Positions 49,732 through 58,744 of a stretch of DNA of 64,000 bases are shown in pieces. Position 1 is the first letter of the stretch; each line of letters opens with the position of its first letter. A program made the translations under genes and the position numbers. Source of the DNA: Senegalimassilia sp003474385 (lineage in GTDB: Bacteria > Actinomycetota > Coriobacteriia > Coriobacteriales > Eggerthellaceae); NCBI RefSeq assembly GCF_003474385.1, contig NZ_QUCY01000004.1:1-64000 (forward strand), read 5' to 3'. The notes under the pieces are model-generated. The model searched no databases and had not been told where the DNA came from. It saw only the letters and a program-made list of their open reading frames with translations.

Positions 49732-52700
49732 CTACTTGCGGGCGTCGTTCCCGACGTTGCGCGCGGCGCTGGCCTGCTGCTCGCTGAAGGCATCCGCCTC
49801 CTTGAGCTGCGCGGCGTTCTCCATAAGCTCATCGGCCGTCGGCTCCGCCTCGTCGTGTTCGCAGGTCAGCTGGTACGGCGCGATATCGTTGCGCGAGAGC
49901 AGCAGCTTCATCTCGCGCTTCAAGCTGCGCTCGAGCGCCGCGCGATCGGTCTCCGAGCATGTCGCCACCACGCGGATGGTCATAGCCGAATCGGTCAGCT
50001 CGACCACGCCCTTGTAGAACGGGCCGTCCAAGATCTCGGGCACGCGCTCGGCCACCTTCGGCAGCTCACGCGAAAGCACGTTCTCCACGTACGGCAGGCT
50101 CTCGCCCGTGGGAATGACCACATCGACGTTGGCATAGGAGTCGAGCTTGGTCTTGTTCACCACATTGGATATGCCGCTGTTGCGCAGGACCAGCACATCC
50201 CCGGCGCCGTTCTTGATCTTCGTGGTGCGCACGCCGATCTCCATGACGGTGCCGGTGCTGCTACCCACCTGGATGATGTCGCCAACGCGGAACTCGCCCT
50301 CGAAGATGATGAACAGACCGCACAGGATATCGGTGATAAGGTCCTTCGCGCCGAACGACAGCGCCAAGGTGATGATGCCCATGGAAGCCAGAAGCGTTGC
50401 GGTGTCGACGCCCAACACGCCAAGACACCAATACAGCATGAACACGACCATGCCGTACTTCACCACGCTTGAAAGCAAACGGCACACCGTCTCGCCGCGC
50501 GTCCCCAGCACGTCGGACAGCAGGCGCAGCACCCACTGCGCGATCGTCGCCACGGTGATCGCCACGCATGCGTACATGATGGACGCCGTGACGGCGAACA
50601 CGTTCACGCCGCGCTCCCAGCCATCGCCCAGGATGTAGGCGAACACCGAATCCGGCGAAAAGACCCTGTCGCCGAACACCACCGCCAGGAACACGCAGAA
50701 CACGCCCACGCCCGCAAACCAGCGGATCACCGTCGCCAGCTTCTGCTCGGGGGACTTCTCGTTCCAGGCCATGGACACGTTCAGCCAGCGGCTGACCGCG
50801 CTCTCCGTGCGCTTCGTGCGACCATCTGCCATGACCACGTTCACCATGCGCGCATCGGAGCCGCGATGCCCCTTTCGCGCCGACGGACGGCCCTGCTCGC
50901 CCGGCTCGCCCTGCGCGCGATGCTCAAGGGACAGCACGGCGAACACGAACAGCAGGCAGGTCAGCGCGATGACGCCCGTGGCCACGGAAAGGGGGCCGCG
51001 TTCGGCCATCAGCTCGCCTTCGGGGCCGGCAACGAACAGGTAATAGTCGGCAAGCTCGGTGCAATTTGCGAAATACCGCTCGCCGCCCACGGTGATGTAG
51101 TCTGAGAACCCGTCTTTGATCTGGGTCTTCTCCAAGCCCAGCTCCTCGGCGGACTTGCCGATGTATTTGGCGTTCGGATAATACGCCACGGTGTCGTCCT
51201 CTTTACCCAAAGCGAAGGCGAATCCCTCGGAGCCCACCTTCACGCCGTCGAGGACATGGTCGATCTGCAGGCTCTTCATCAGCGTCGCCAGATTCGACGT
51301 GCGCACGCCGATCTGCACGAGGCCGCCTGCTATGCCGCTATCGTCGTAAAGCGCGACACCCAGCCATTGGTCCACCTCGCCCGTGGATGCGTTGACCGAC
51401 GGTTCCTGGATGAACTCGTCCTTGCCCGCCAACAGGCTGCGGAACGCATAGGACGAGTCGCCGTAGGTGTTCGACAGGCTGTAGCTGCGCTGCGAGGTGT
51501 TCGACGCCGTCATGTTCCCGTTGCCATCGAACACGTACACATAGGCGACCTGCAGCGCATCGGCCATCTCGACCAGCTTCCCATGGGAGATCAGCTCGGG
51601 GTTTCGCTCGATCATGTACGCGGCAAGGTGGTTCTTGTCGAGATAACGCTGCGCATACTGGTCCTCCAGCACGTCCGCCCTCTTGGTGTTCGACGCCAGC
51701 GTCTCGGAGACCTCGGCGCAACGCTGGCCGTTGGCCACGGCCTGGCTGGACAGGGCGAACAACGTCTGCATATAGAAGGCGACGCCGACGATCGCCAGGA
51801 ACCCGACGATGGAAAGCACGATGGCCTTCTTGCCGATGGCCTTGTTGTAGCGGTATCCGCCGAACGAGACGCTCCCCTCGCCCGCGCCCGCGCGCGAACC
51901 CTCCTGCATCACGAAGATGCCGTACAAGGCCACGACGGCCATCACGGCAAGGAACACGAACAAGATGACGCCGACGGTGATCGCGCGGGAACCCGCCAGA
52001 TCCGCCTCGGGGACGCAGTACAGATAATACGCATCATCGATTTGGAACACGCCGCAGTACAGCGCCTCGCCATTGAACTCGGCATGGAAGAAGTTGCCGT
52101 CCTCAAGATCCGAGACGTCAAGCCCCGCCTCAAGGGCGTCAGCGCCCACCACGGCGGTATCGGGGCTGTACGTGACCAGGTAATCCCGTGCCGAAACCGC
52201 CATGACGTAGCCGTTGCGCCCGACGGTCATATCCTTGAGCACGCTGGCGGTCGAGCTGGTGCCATCGACAAGCTCGCGCAGCTCGGAGGGGCTGTTCTCG
52301 ATGACCACCATGGAATCGTCGTCGAGCGCGCACGCGTAATAGCGCTCCAGCCATCCCCGCTCAGGCAGCTCGATCTCCACCGCATCGGAGGCCTTGCCCG
52401 TATCAAACGTCGCCCGCAAGGCGTTGAACCTGTCGTAGGCGAAGTTCGCCTTGGTATCGGCGGCCTTCGCCACAACCCGCCCGTCACGCGCGACGACCAT
52501 GATGTTGTCGACCTTCAGCAGGTCCTTGTATTCCCGCATCTTCGCATCGGATGTCTCGAACCCGACGTCGTTGCGCGCCATGAAGGCGACGCTTTCCGCC
52601 TTGCTTTGGTAAATCGCGTCGAACGTCTCCTCGTTACCCACCGTCTCATCGGTCGCAGCCTGCAGGACGCCGGGCAGCTCGGCCGCCTCTTGGCGGATCT

Positions 52701-52821
52701 CGTGGTCAAGGCTCTCAAGCTGCAAACGCTCCTGCATGCCGTTGAGCAATATGCCCATGACCACCATGCTGACGGCTATCGCCACCGCCAGGAAGGCGGC
52801 CTTCCCCTTCGTACGGTACAT
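49732..52821 (-). CDS. MscS-type channel with two extracytoplasmic Cache-like sensor modules
   Basis: A 1029-residue membrane protein. Helix 1 (about 8-28) is followed by a roughly 250-residue outside domain with Cache-like features (VDNIMVVARDGRVVAK...VGRNGYVMAVSARDYLVTYSP...FNGEALYCGVFQIDDAYYLYCV). Helices at about 279-303 and 329-350 frame a short cytosolic loop, and a second similar module (about 355-600; VYVFDGNGNMTAS...VGSEGFAFALGKEDDTVAYYPNAKYIG...GGERYFANCTELADYYLFVAGP) leads to a helix at 607-630. The C-terminus is an MscS channel: helices near 694, 737 and 784, the pore-lining GVDTATLLASMGIITLALSFGAKDLITDILCGLFIIFEGEFRVGDIIQVG, and the cytosolic beta domain to about 1000. It lies 22 bases downstream of a solute-binding lipoprotein gene. 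Confidence 0.85.
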   Translation of the reverse strand: MYRTKGKAAFLAVAIAVSMVVMGILLNGMQERLQLESLDHEIRQEAAELPGVLQAATDETVGNEETFDAIYQSKAESVAFMARNDVGFETSDAKMREYKDLLKVDNIMVVARDGRVVAKAADTKANFAYDRFNALRATFDTGKASDAVEIELPERGWLERYYACALDDDSMVVIENSPSELRELVDGTSSTASVLKDMTVGRNGYVMAVSARDYLVTYSPDTAVVGADALEAGLDVSDLEDGNFFHAEFNGEALYCGVFQIDDAYYLYCVPEADLAGSRAITVGVILFVFLAVMAVVALYGIFVMQEGSRAGAGEGSVSFGGYRYNKAIGKKAIVLSIVGFLAIVGVAFYMQTLFALSSQAVANGQRCAEVSETLASNTKRADVLEDQYAQRYLDKNHLAAYMIERNPELISHGKLVEMADALQVAYVYVFDGNGNMTASNTSQRSYSLSNTYGDSSYAFRSLLAGKDEFIQEPSVNASTGEVDQWLGVALYDDSGIAGGLVQIGVRTSNLATLMKSLQIDHVLDGVKVGSEGFAFALGKEDDTVAYYPNAKYIGKSAEELGLEKTQIKDGFSDYITVGGERYFANCTELADYYLFVAGPEGELMAERGPLSVATGVIALTCLLFVFAVLSLEHRAQGEPGEQGRPSARKGHRGSDARMVNVVMADGRTKRTESAVSRWLNVSMAWNEKSPEQKLATVIRWFAGVGVFCVFLAVVFGDRVFSPDSVFAYILGDGWERGVNVFAVTASIMYACVAITVATIAQWVLRLLSDVLGTRGETVCRLLSSVVKYGMVVFMLYWCLGVLGVDTATLLASMGIITLALSFGAKDLITDILCGLFIIFEGEFRVGDIIQVGSSTGTVMEIGVRTTKIKNGAGDVLVLRNSGISNVVNKTKLDSYANVDVVIPTGESLPYVENVLSRELPKVAERVPEILDGPFYKGVVELTDSAMTIRVVATCSETDRAALERSLKREMKLLLSRNDIAPYQLTCEHDEAEPTADELMENAAQLKEADAFSEQQASAARNVGNDARK

Positions 52822-52843
52822 CACGGCACCTGCCTCCTTATCC

Positions 52844-53668
52844 TTAATCCCATGCGTCGATGATCGCGGCGACGGTGCCGTCGTCGACCATGCCCCTGAC
52901 GGCATCCCCTACGCGACCGGACAGCGCACTGCCCTTCTGCGTGGCGACGGCATAACGTTGCGGATCGATGGAAAAACCGGGCAAGATGACGCGCTCGTCG
53001 TTGAGATACGCCTTGGCGATGACCCCGTCGCACGCCATCACGTCCACCTCGCCCGATTCAAGGGCGTCGGAGAGCTCCTGATAGCTGGAATACATCATCA
53101 GATGCCAAGTGTCGTATTCGGCATCGCAGCCATCCGAAGATGCCGAAAGCTGCTTGCCGTCGCTGAAGCCCACCTCCGCAAGATGGCGGGCCAGCTGCGG
53201 GGCCGTGTTCGCGCCCGACATGGCGCCGAAGGTGCAGCCGCCCAAGTCGTCGATGCCCTTGATAAGCGAGGTGTCCTGCGCCACCAAAATGATGGAGTCG
53301 GTGCAATACTCGGGCGAAAAATCGAAGAGCTCCGAGCGCTCGTCCGACACCGAGTAGCATGCGATCAGGCAATCCACCGCCCCTCTTTGCAGCATCTCCT
53401 CGCGGCTTTCGGGCGTGACCGCCGTGAACTCCGCACCGGCATAGCCCAAGCGACGCGCCAACTCCTCGGCGATATCCACTTCCGCACCATAGAACTTCCC
53501 CGTGTGCTCGTTATAGGAGCTGAAGCCCACCACATCGGCACGCACCCCGACCTTGAGCATGCCGCCGGACGCTTCCCCGGCGGCGCATCCGCCCAGCAGA
53601 CACGCGCACGCCGCCATGCACGCCGCAAGCAGGCAAACCGCCCATCTCGCTTTGAAAACGCTCCCCAT
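52844..53668 (-). CDS. Extracellular solute-binding lipoprotein, family 3 type
   Basis: A 274-residue exported binding protein. The signal ends with a lipobox, LLGGCAAG (Cys near residue 28). The mature part is a type II periplasmic binding fold: LKVGVRADVVGFSSYNEHTGKFYGAEVDIAEELARRLGY (residues about 38-76), a VDCLIACYSVSDERSELFDFSPEYCTDSIILVA block, and the C-terminal AVATQKGSALSGRVGDAVRGM. Such proteins usually feed amino acid ABC transporters, but no permease or ATPase gene is near. The next gene is the Cache-MscS channel, so delivery of a ligand to that sensor is a reasonable inference. The start ATG follows AAAGGGGG. Confidence 0.9.
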   Translation of the reverse strand: MGSVFKARWAVCLLAACMAACACLLGGCAAGEASGGMLKVGVRADVVGFSSYNEHTGKFYGAEVDIAEELARRLGYAGAEFTAVTPESREEMLQRGAVDCLIACYSVSDERSELFDFSPEYCTDSIILVAQDTSLIKGIDDLGGCTFGAMSGANTAPQLARHLAEVGFSDGKQLSASSDGCDAEYDTWHLMMYSSYQELSDALESGEVDVMACDGVIAKAYLNDERVILPGFSIDPQRYAVATQKGSALSGRVGDAVRGMVDDGTVAAIIDAWD

Positions 53669-53972
53669 ACGGTCCCCCTTTCCTTTCCGAAAACGCCTTG
53701 CGCCCCGAACAGGCGCCGCGCGATTCCATAGAGCCTCGATTCTACTCGCGCGCGGTACCCGAGCCGTCGGAACCGCCCGTTTCAATCGCTCGTTGAGGGG
53801 GGTGTGTTTCCACACCCTATCCACCCATCCCACCGCCCCGCAACGCACGCGCCGTGTGATGCCGTTTTTCGCGGCCCCACCTCAAGCATCGCGAAATAGC
53901 GCCCGCTTCCGCCAAGAAGGGGTATCATTTGATTCGATACCCCGATCCCGAACCAGCTGAGGCATCCCCGAC
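53669..53972. other. Divergent control region, solute-binding protein / LysR
   Basis: No gene is seen. The main feature is the perfect palindrome described separately at 53919-53943. No clear -10/-35 pair was found for the solute-binding protein gene. Confidence 0.4.
53919..53943. promoter_or_regulatory. Perfect palindrome GGGGTATC-N9-GATACCCC
   Basis: Eight-base perfect arms around nine bases lie 29 bases before the LysR start and in the space shared with the divergent solute-binding protein gene. It is the best candidate operator for this LysR regulator. Confidence 0.55.
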
Positions 53973-54878
53973 ATGAACATCAACCAGGTTAAGTACTTCG
54001 TCACCGTATATGAGCAGGGAAGCATCTCCACGGCGGCGCGAGGCCACAACGTCTCAGCCCAAGCGGTGTCGAAGGCCATCAGCGACCTGGAAAGGGAATA
54101 TGGGCAGAAGCTGTTCGATCGCACGAACAGCGGCGTCAACCCCACCGTGCAAGGCCGCGCGTTCTATCAGAAGGCCAAGGTTGCGGCGAGGGCGTACACG
54201 GACCTGGAAACGATGTCCTTCGGCGGCGGGCTGCCCGAACCCGAAAGCCTGGCGCCGTTCCGAATGGCCCTTTGCTCGCCCGCCTTCGACGGCGACGATC
54301 AGCTGCGCCGGGCGTGGTCGATGTTCTTCCAACGCAACACCGGTATGCCCATCACGTTCGATCTGGCAAGCCGCGAGCAGATGGCGCGCGGCATCGACCC
54401 CGATGAATACGACGCGCTCGTGACCATCGGTAAATACGAGAAGCAAGGCTGCACGTGCACCCCCATGGGCTCCCTTCCCACCGGCATCACCGTGGCGCGC
54501 ACGCATCCCCTTGCATCGAAGGAGTTCGTCACCTTTGCCGACCTGGGGAAATATCCAGCGGGGGAATCCGGCGTCTACGATTCGTTCAATAGCTCGATCT
54601 TGGTCACCTGCAAGCAGCTTCACCTGGTGAGCAACGTCAACCAGATCACGACCGCCGCCGACGCGCTGGCGCACATCACCATCAAGCAAGGGTATTACTT
54701 CAGCGTGGTGCTGAACCGCCTGAGGAAGGCGAAGCTCGCGACCGCGCTCATCCCCATCGATCCGGCCGAAGACCCGCGCATCCCCATCTGCATCGTAACG
54801 CGCGACGACCGCGAAACCGCGCGCCATCGCATAGTGCGAAACTTCGCCCTGCACGCAATGGACCTGGTAGGCAGCTAA
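53973..54878 (+). CDS. LysR-family regulator divergent from the solute-binding/channel operon
   Basis: A 301-residue LysR regulator. The winged helix-turn-helix is MNINQVKYFVTVYEQGSISTAARGHNVSAQAVSKAISDLEREYGQKLFDRTNSGVNPTVQGRAF (residues 1-64). The effector domain is shortened in its linker and ends DDRETARHRIVRNFALHAMDL. It is divergent from the solute-binding protein and Cache-MscS operon and a palindrome lies between, so it probably controls that operon and itself. No ribosome site better than GAGGCAT was found before the ATG. Confidence 0.9.
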   Translation: MNINQVKYFVTVYEQGSISTAARGHNVSAQAVSKAISDLEREYGQKLFDRTNSGVNPTVQGRAFYQKAKVAARAYTDLETMSFGGGLPEPESLAPFRMALCSPAFDGDDQLRRAWSMFFQRNTGMPITFDLASREQMARGIDPDEYDALVTIGKYEKQGCTCTPMGSLPTGITVARTHPLASKEFVTFADLGKYPAGESGVYDSFNSSILVTCKQLHLVSNVNQITTAADALAHITIKQGYYFSVVLNRLRKAKLATALIPIDPAEDPRIPICIVTRDDRETARHRIVRNFALHAMDLVGS

Positions 54879-54978
54879 ACTGCGCCTTCCCGGCGCCTCC
54901 CCCGGCCGAACCTCACCGGCGAAAACGGAATCCGCGGGCATTCCACATGACGCGCCGCGGCAGGGCCTTTCCCTCCCC

Positions 54979-54984
54979 TATAAT
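54979..54984 (+). promoter_or_regulatory. -10 element of the pyridoxal kinase gene
   Basis: A perfect TATAAT lies 38 bases before the GTG start. No good -35 was found. Confidence 0.4.
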
Positions 54985-55022
54985 GTGCGCGTAAGGAAAC
55001 ATCCCAAGGAAAGACGCCCCCC

Positions 55023-55883
55023 GTGAGCACCACTGAACCCACCGATACCACCTTGCCCAATCACAACAATCAGAAGAAGATCGCGCTCATCAACGACTTC
55101 ACCGGCTTCGGCCGATGCTCGGTGGCGGTGCAGCTTCCCGTCATCTCCCAGCTTGGCGTGCAATGCTGCGTGCTGCCCACCTCGGTGCTGTCCAACCACA
55201 CGGGCTTCCCCAGCTACAGCTTCCAGGATTTCACGCCCTACATGCGCGAACACATCCGCGAGTGGCGCAAGCTCGGCCTGAAGTTCCGCGGCATCTGCAC
55301 GGGCTTCTTGGGCTCGGCGGAGCAGATCGCGGTGGTCAGCGAGTTCATCGACGAGTTCGACGGCCCCGACTGCATCGTGATGGTCGACCCCGTCATGGGC
55401 GACGAGGGCCACCCCTACGGCACCTACACGACGGAGATGTGCGAACGCATGGCCGAGCTCACGGCGAAAGCCGACATCATCACCCCGAACCTCACCGAAG
55501 CGTGCATCCTGGCAGGTATGCCCTTCAGCAAGGACATGACCTGCGAAGATGCCGCAAAGATCGCCCAGCAGCTATCGCAAACCGGCCCCGCACGCGTGGT
55601 GGTCACGGGCGTGGAGTTCCAAGACCGCGTGGCAAACGTGTGCTACGAGCGGGGCTGCACGTCCTTCACCGTGCAAACCGCGCGCTTAGGCGGGCAGCGC
55701 TCCGGCACCGGCGACGTGTTCTCCGCCATCCTCATCGCCGACGCGGTCAACGGCGTGCCGCTGGAGAAGTCGGTGGAGAAGGCCTCGCACTTCGTGTGCA
55801 CCTGCGTCGAGCGCGCCATCGACATGGACCTGCCGCGCACCGACGGCCTGCCCATCGAGGAGGAGCTGCGCAACCTGCGCTAG
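55023..55883 (+). CDS. pdxY: Pyridoxamine/pyridoxal kinase (PdxY type, ribokinase fold)
   Basis: A 286-residue cytoplasmic kinase of the PfkB/ribokinase fold that phosphorylates B6 vitamers. Marks are IALINDFTGFGRCSVAVQLPVIS (residues about 20-42), VLSNHTGFPSYSFQDFTPYM, VMVDPVMGDEGHPYGTYT, ITPNLTEACIL and the anion-hole and base motif GGQRSGTGDVFSAIL (about 223-237). All expected catalytic residues are in place. A GTG start is used, preceded by AAGGAAAG; the N-terminal 18 residues are polar and may be disordered. Confidence 0.92.
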   Translation: MSTTEPTDTTLPNHNNQKKIALINDFTGFGRCSVAVQLPVISQLGVQCCVLPTSVLSNHTGFPSYSFQDFTPYMREHIREWRKLGLKFRGICTGFLGSAEQIAVVSEFIDEFDGPDCIVMVDPVMGDEGHPYGTYTTEMCERMAELTAKADIITPNLTEACILAGMPFSKDMTCEDAAKIAQQLSQTGPARVVVTGVEFQDRVANVCYERGCTSFTVQTARLGGQRSGTGDVFSAILIADAVNGVPLEKSVEKASHFVCTCVERAIDMDLPRTDGLPIEEELRNLR

Positions 55884-56016
55884 CATCGCGCACCGCGCGC
55901 CGGCCGAGGACGTGCACCTTGCAGCAGGCGCACCTTAAGGCGTACCCTAAACGGAAATGGGAAGGCGAACCGCATCGCAACCTTCGCCCCCCCACCTCAA
56001 GCGAGAGAGGTTCATC

Positions 56017-56655
56017 ATGGCGAAAACGAAAGCCGAGACCATCGTATACCCCGTGCACAACGGGCTCTATGTCAACCTGACCAACCGCTGCAGCTGCGCC
56101 TGCACCTTCTGCATCCGCCAAACCGCCGACGGCGTGGGCCAAGACGGCGAAGGCGGCGAGAACGACCTGTGGCTCGACCATGAGCCCTCCTTCGAGGAGG
56201 TCATGGCCGCGTTCGACGAGCAGGACATGAGCCGCTACGAAGAGGTGGTCTTCTGCGGCTACGGCGAGCCTACCTGCGCCTTCGACATGCTCAAGCGCGT
56301 GGCAGCCGAAGTGAAGCGCCGCTACAACCTGCCCGTGCGCGTGAACACCAACGGCCAGGGCAGCCTGATTTGCGGCCGAGATATCGCGCCGGAGTTCGAG
56401 GGCATCGTGGACACGGTCTCCATCAGCCTGAACACCCCCAATGCCGACGAGTACGCCGCCATCGTGCGCAGCCGCTTCGGCGACAAGGCGTTCCCGGGCA
56501 TGCTCGACTTCGCCCGCGAAGTGCGCAAATACGTGCCCAACGTCGTGATGACCACCGTGGAGACGACCATCAGCCACGAGGACGAAACCGCCTGCCAGCG
56601 CATCTGCGACGAGCTGGGCGTGCGCTATCGCATCCGCGCCTGGGTGAACTCGTAA
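56017..56655 (+). CDS. TatD-associated radical SAM protein
   Basis: A 212-residue radical SAM enzyme. The cluster motif is LTNRCSCACTFCIRQ (C-x3-C-x2-C, residues about 26-40). The SAM-binding EEVVFCGYGEPTCAFDMLKRV follows, as do VRVNTNGQGSLICGRDI and the barrel strands to VSISLNTPNADEY. Short proteins of this type are known as TatD-associated or TatD-linked radical SAM proteins and their reaction is unknown; no tatD gene is in the window. The ATG before AKTKAE is chosen because AGAGAGG lies upstream and the longer frame is non-homologous. It is 133 bases after pdxY and possibly co-transcribed. Confidence 0.9.
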   Translation: MAKTKAETIVYPVHNGLYVNLTNRCSCACTFCIRQTADGVGQDGEGGENDLWLDHEPSFEEVMAAFDEQDMSRYEEVVFCGYGEPTCAFDMLKRVAAEVKRRYNLPVRVNTNGQGSLICGRDIAPEFEGIVDTVSISLNTPNADEYAAIVRSRFGDKAFPGMLDFAREVRKYVPNVVMTTVETTISHEDETACQRICDELGVRYRIRAWVNS

Positions 56656-56690
56656 GGCCCGGCACGGCCCGAAAAGCAAACCAAGCAACA

Positions 56691-56722
56691 GCAAGGCCCG
56701 CGGCGCAAACCGCGGGCCTTGC
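56691..56722. terminator. Hairpin between the radical SAM and VWA genes
   Basis: GCAAGGCCCGCGG and CCGCGGGCCTTGC form a perfect 13-base stem with a six-base loop between convergent genes. U tracts are weak on both sides. Confidence 0.7.
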
Positions 56723-56747
56723 TCATCTCGGGCGATTTCGCGCCAGC

Positions 56748-58103
56748 CTACTCCGCCGTCTCCAGGTACGGGGAATTGCGGCTTTGCTCGATCTCGTACA
56801 TGGTTTGCACGTTCTTCAGCTCGTAGTCGTTGAGCTGCGAGGAGGATATGGCGTCGAACTCCTCGGGCGTGTACGTCTGCGTGTACCAGCGCTTCGTGGC
56901 GAAGTAATCGGTCAGGTCCTGGTTCTTGAAGCCGCGGCCGTGGCGCGCGAATATCTCGTTGCGCGCAAGGTAGAGCTCCCACAGCGACATCTTCTCCAGC
57001 TCGGAGCGCGAGTAGCACTTCGAAGCGCTGCCGGGCAGCACGTAATCCTGCGAGCTCACGCTGGTATCGTAGGAGGAGATGCTGGTCACGGGCACATACG
57101 TATGCGAGATCTGCCCTGCGAACGGACCCGAATCCGAGCAGCTGAGCAGCACGGTGCGCGTGGCGGAGGTGCTGCCGGGGCACGTGGAGGTGAACACCAC
57201 GCGGCACATGGAGCGCTGATCGTCGTAGATGGACTGGTAGATCTGGCGAAGCGCCTGCGCCAAATCGTCCGACGCCGCATCGTAGTACGCGCCGTTGCAA
57301 CTTGACGCCAACGACTGCAGCGAGCTGCGATTCACATCGCCGCCCACGCCCACGATGTAGACGGGGATGCCCGTTTGCTGGGACAGCGTGATGACGTCGT
57401 TCAAGCTGCAATTGCTGCTGTTCTCCTCGCCGTCGGTGAACGCTATGACCACGCGCGAGCCCGATTTCAGGTTCGTGCGCTGCAGCGCCCAGTACAGCGC
57501 GTCGTAAAGCGCCGTCTCGCCGGTGGACGATACCGCATCGATGGCGCTGTTGAGCAGCGCGGCGCTCGAGGTGAACGGCTGGCGATTGTACACATAATCG
57601 TTGAACGAGGTGATCTCGGCCACATTGCCCTGGGTTTTCACCATCTCGTCGACGAACGAGCTTGCCGCCTTCTTGGCGCTGTCCATCTTGCTGCGCGCCC
57701 TCATGGACCCGCTCTGGTCGACCACCAGGTTGATGTTCATGGCATCGCCCACGGCAAGCGGGACCACCTGCTCGACTGTTGCCGGATACTGCGAGCCGGA
57801 TGAATCGGTTTCCGTGACGGCGAACTGGGACACATCAAGGCCGCTTGGCGTGGAACCCGCCTGGTCGGCGATCTTCGTATACAAGGTGACCTGCGGATAC
57901 GCGGAATTGTCCACCTGCGACACGAACATCGTCAACGGGCTTTTCGGCTCCGACGAGGCGGTTGCGGGCTGGCTTGATTCCGCAGGCTGCTGCACTGTCG
58001 TCGGCGTCTGGACGCTGCCCGAATCGGCATCCGAGGCATCGTCGCCGAAAGCTAGCGCAACACCCGGACCCAATCGCAAGGTTACCAAGCCGTAACTTCT
58101 CAT
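56748..58103 (-). CDS. VWA-domain protein with C-terminal YARHG domain
   Basis: A 451-residue protein. A short hydrophobic N-terminus (about 4-19) may be a weak signal peptide, followed by a Ser/Thr/Pro/Gln-rich stalk (20-60). The von Willebrand A domain (about 125-300) has the metal-ion motif NLVVDQSGSM, SSTGETALYDALYWAL and VVIAFTDGEENS. The C-terminal YARHG domain is LWELYLARNEIFARHGRGFKNQDLTDYFATKRWYTQTYTPEEF (about 378-420). Three paired cysteines lie between the two. I infer a cell-surface binding or cell-wall protein. The N-terminus looks short for a Sec signal; a frameshift just upstream cannot be excluded. Confidence 0.8.
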   Translation of the reverse strand: MRSYGLVTLRLGPGVALAFGDDASDADSGSVQTPTTVQQPAESSQPATASSEPKSPLTMFVSQVDNSAYPQVTLYTKIADQAGSTPSGLDVSQFAVTETDSSGSQYPATVEQVVPLAVGDAMNINLVVDQSGSMRARSKMDSAKKAASSFVDEMVKTQGNVAEITSFNDYVYNRQPFTSSAALLNSAIDAVSSTGETALYDALYWALQRTNLKSGSRVVIAFTDGEENSSNCSLNDVITLSQQTGIPVYIVGVGGDVNRSSLQSLASSCNGAYYDAASDDLAQALRQIYQSIYDDQRSMCRVVFTSTCPGSTSATRTVLLSCSDSGPFAGQISHTYVPVTSISSYDTSVSSQDYVLPGSASKCYSRSELEKMSLWELYLARNEIFARHGRGFKNQDLTDYFATKRWYTQTYTPEEFDAISSSQLNDYELKNVQTMYEIEQSRNSPYLETAE

Positions 58104-58251
58104 GCAGGTTAAAGATACGCCCGCCGCAATGCCCCGACAAGGCCCCTATCTGGCCAAATGCGCACTTAGGCGGCAAATGCCGCGAAAGCCGAAAGCGCAA
58201 CCTGGCCGGCCGACGGGAACGCAGGGCCACAGCGCGACCACAGGGTTGCGG

Positions 58252-58257
58252 TATAAT
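58252..58257 (+). promoter_or_regulatory. -10 element of the YbjQ-family gene
   Basis: A perfect TATAAT lies 63 bases before the ATG of the next gene. No convincing -35. Confidence 0.35.
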
Positions 58258-58320
58258 AGAGCGGACACGCGGCGTGCACGCGCACCGTCGCATCCGCCCC
58301 AAACGCAAAGGAGCTTCCCC

Positions 58321-58632
58321 ATGATCGTCACCTCCGCAGACGTGATACCCGGTCAAAACGTCCAAGTCCTCGGGCTGGTACGCGGCAACATCGTCACCTC
58401 GCGCCACATCGGCCGCGACATGATGGCAGGCATGAAGGAGCTGGTGGGCGGCGAGATCAAGTCGTACACCGAGATGACCGACCAAGCCCGCACCGTGGCG
58501 GAGAGCCGCATGATCGCCGAGGCCGAGCGTCTCGGCGCCGATGCCGTGGTTGCCATGCGCTTCTCGAGCGGCTCCATCAACCCCGGCACCATCGAGATGC
58601 TCGCATACGGCACCGCCGTGAAGTTCGTGTAG
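58321..58632 (+). CDS. YbjQ-family (DUF74) protein
   Basis: A 103-residue soluble protein matching the YbjQ/UPF0145 family, annotated as heavy-metal-binding but of unproven function. Family blocks are LGLVRGNIVTSRHIGRDMMAGMKELVGGEIKSYTEMTDQARTVAESRMIAEAERLGADAVVAMRFSSG and AYGTAVKFV. The whole length matches, with no domain missing. AAAGGAG before the ATG fixes the start; the open frame upstream is shadow. Confidence 0.92.
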   Translation: MIVTSADVIPGQNVQVLGLVRGNIVTSRHIGRDMMAGMKELVGGEIKSYTEMTDQARTVAESRMIAEAERLGADAVVAMRFSSGSINPGTIEMLAYGTAVKFV

Positions 58633-58744
58633 CCGCCGTCCGCAGCGCCATATCGGGGTCCGTTCGCAACGCCCCGCCAACCCCGCTTCATCCCGACTGC
58701 CCGCCCAACCGGCGGGCAGCGCGGCATCTGGAAGGAATATCGCC

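Noticed and set aside
51256..52863. 535-codon plus-strand frame opposite the Cache-MscS gene
   Set aside because: Shadow frame: its composition mirrors the real gene and it holds no recognisable motif.
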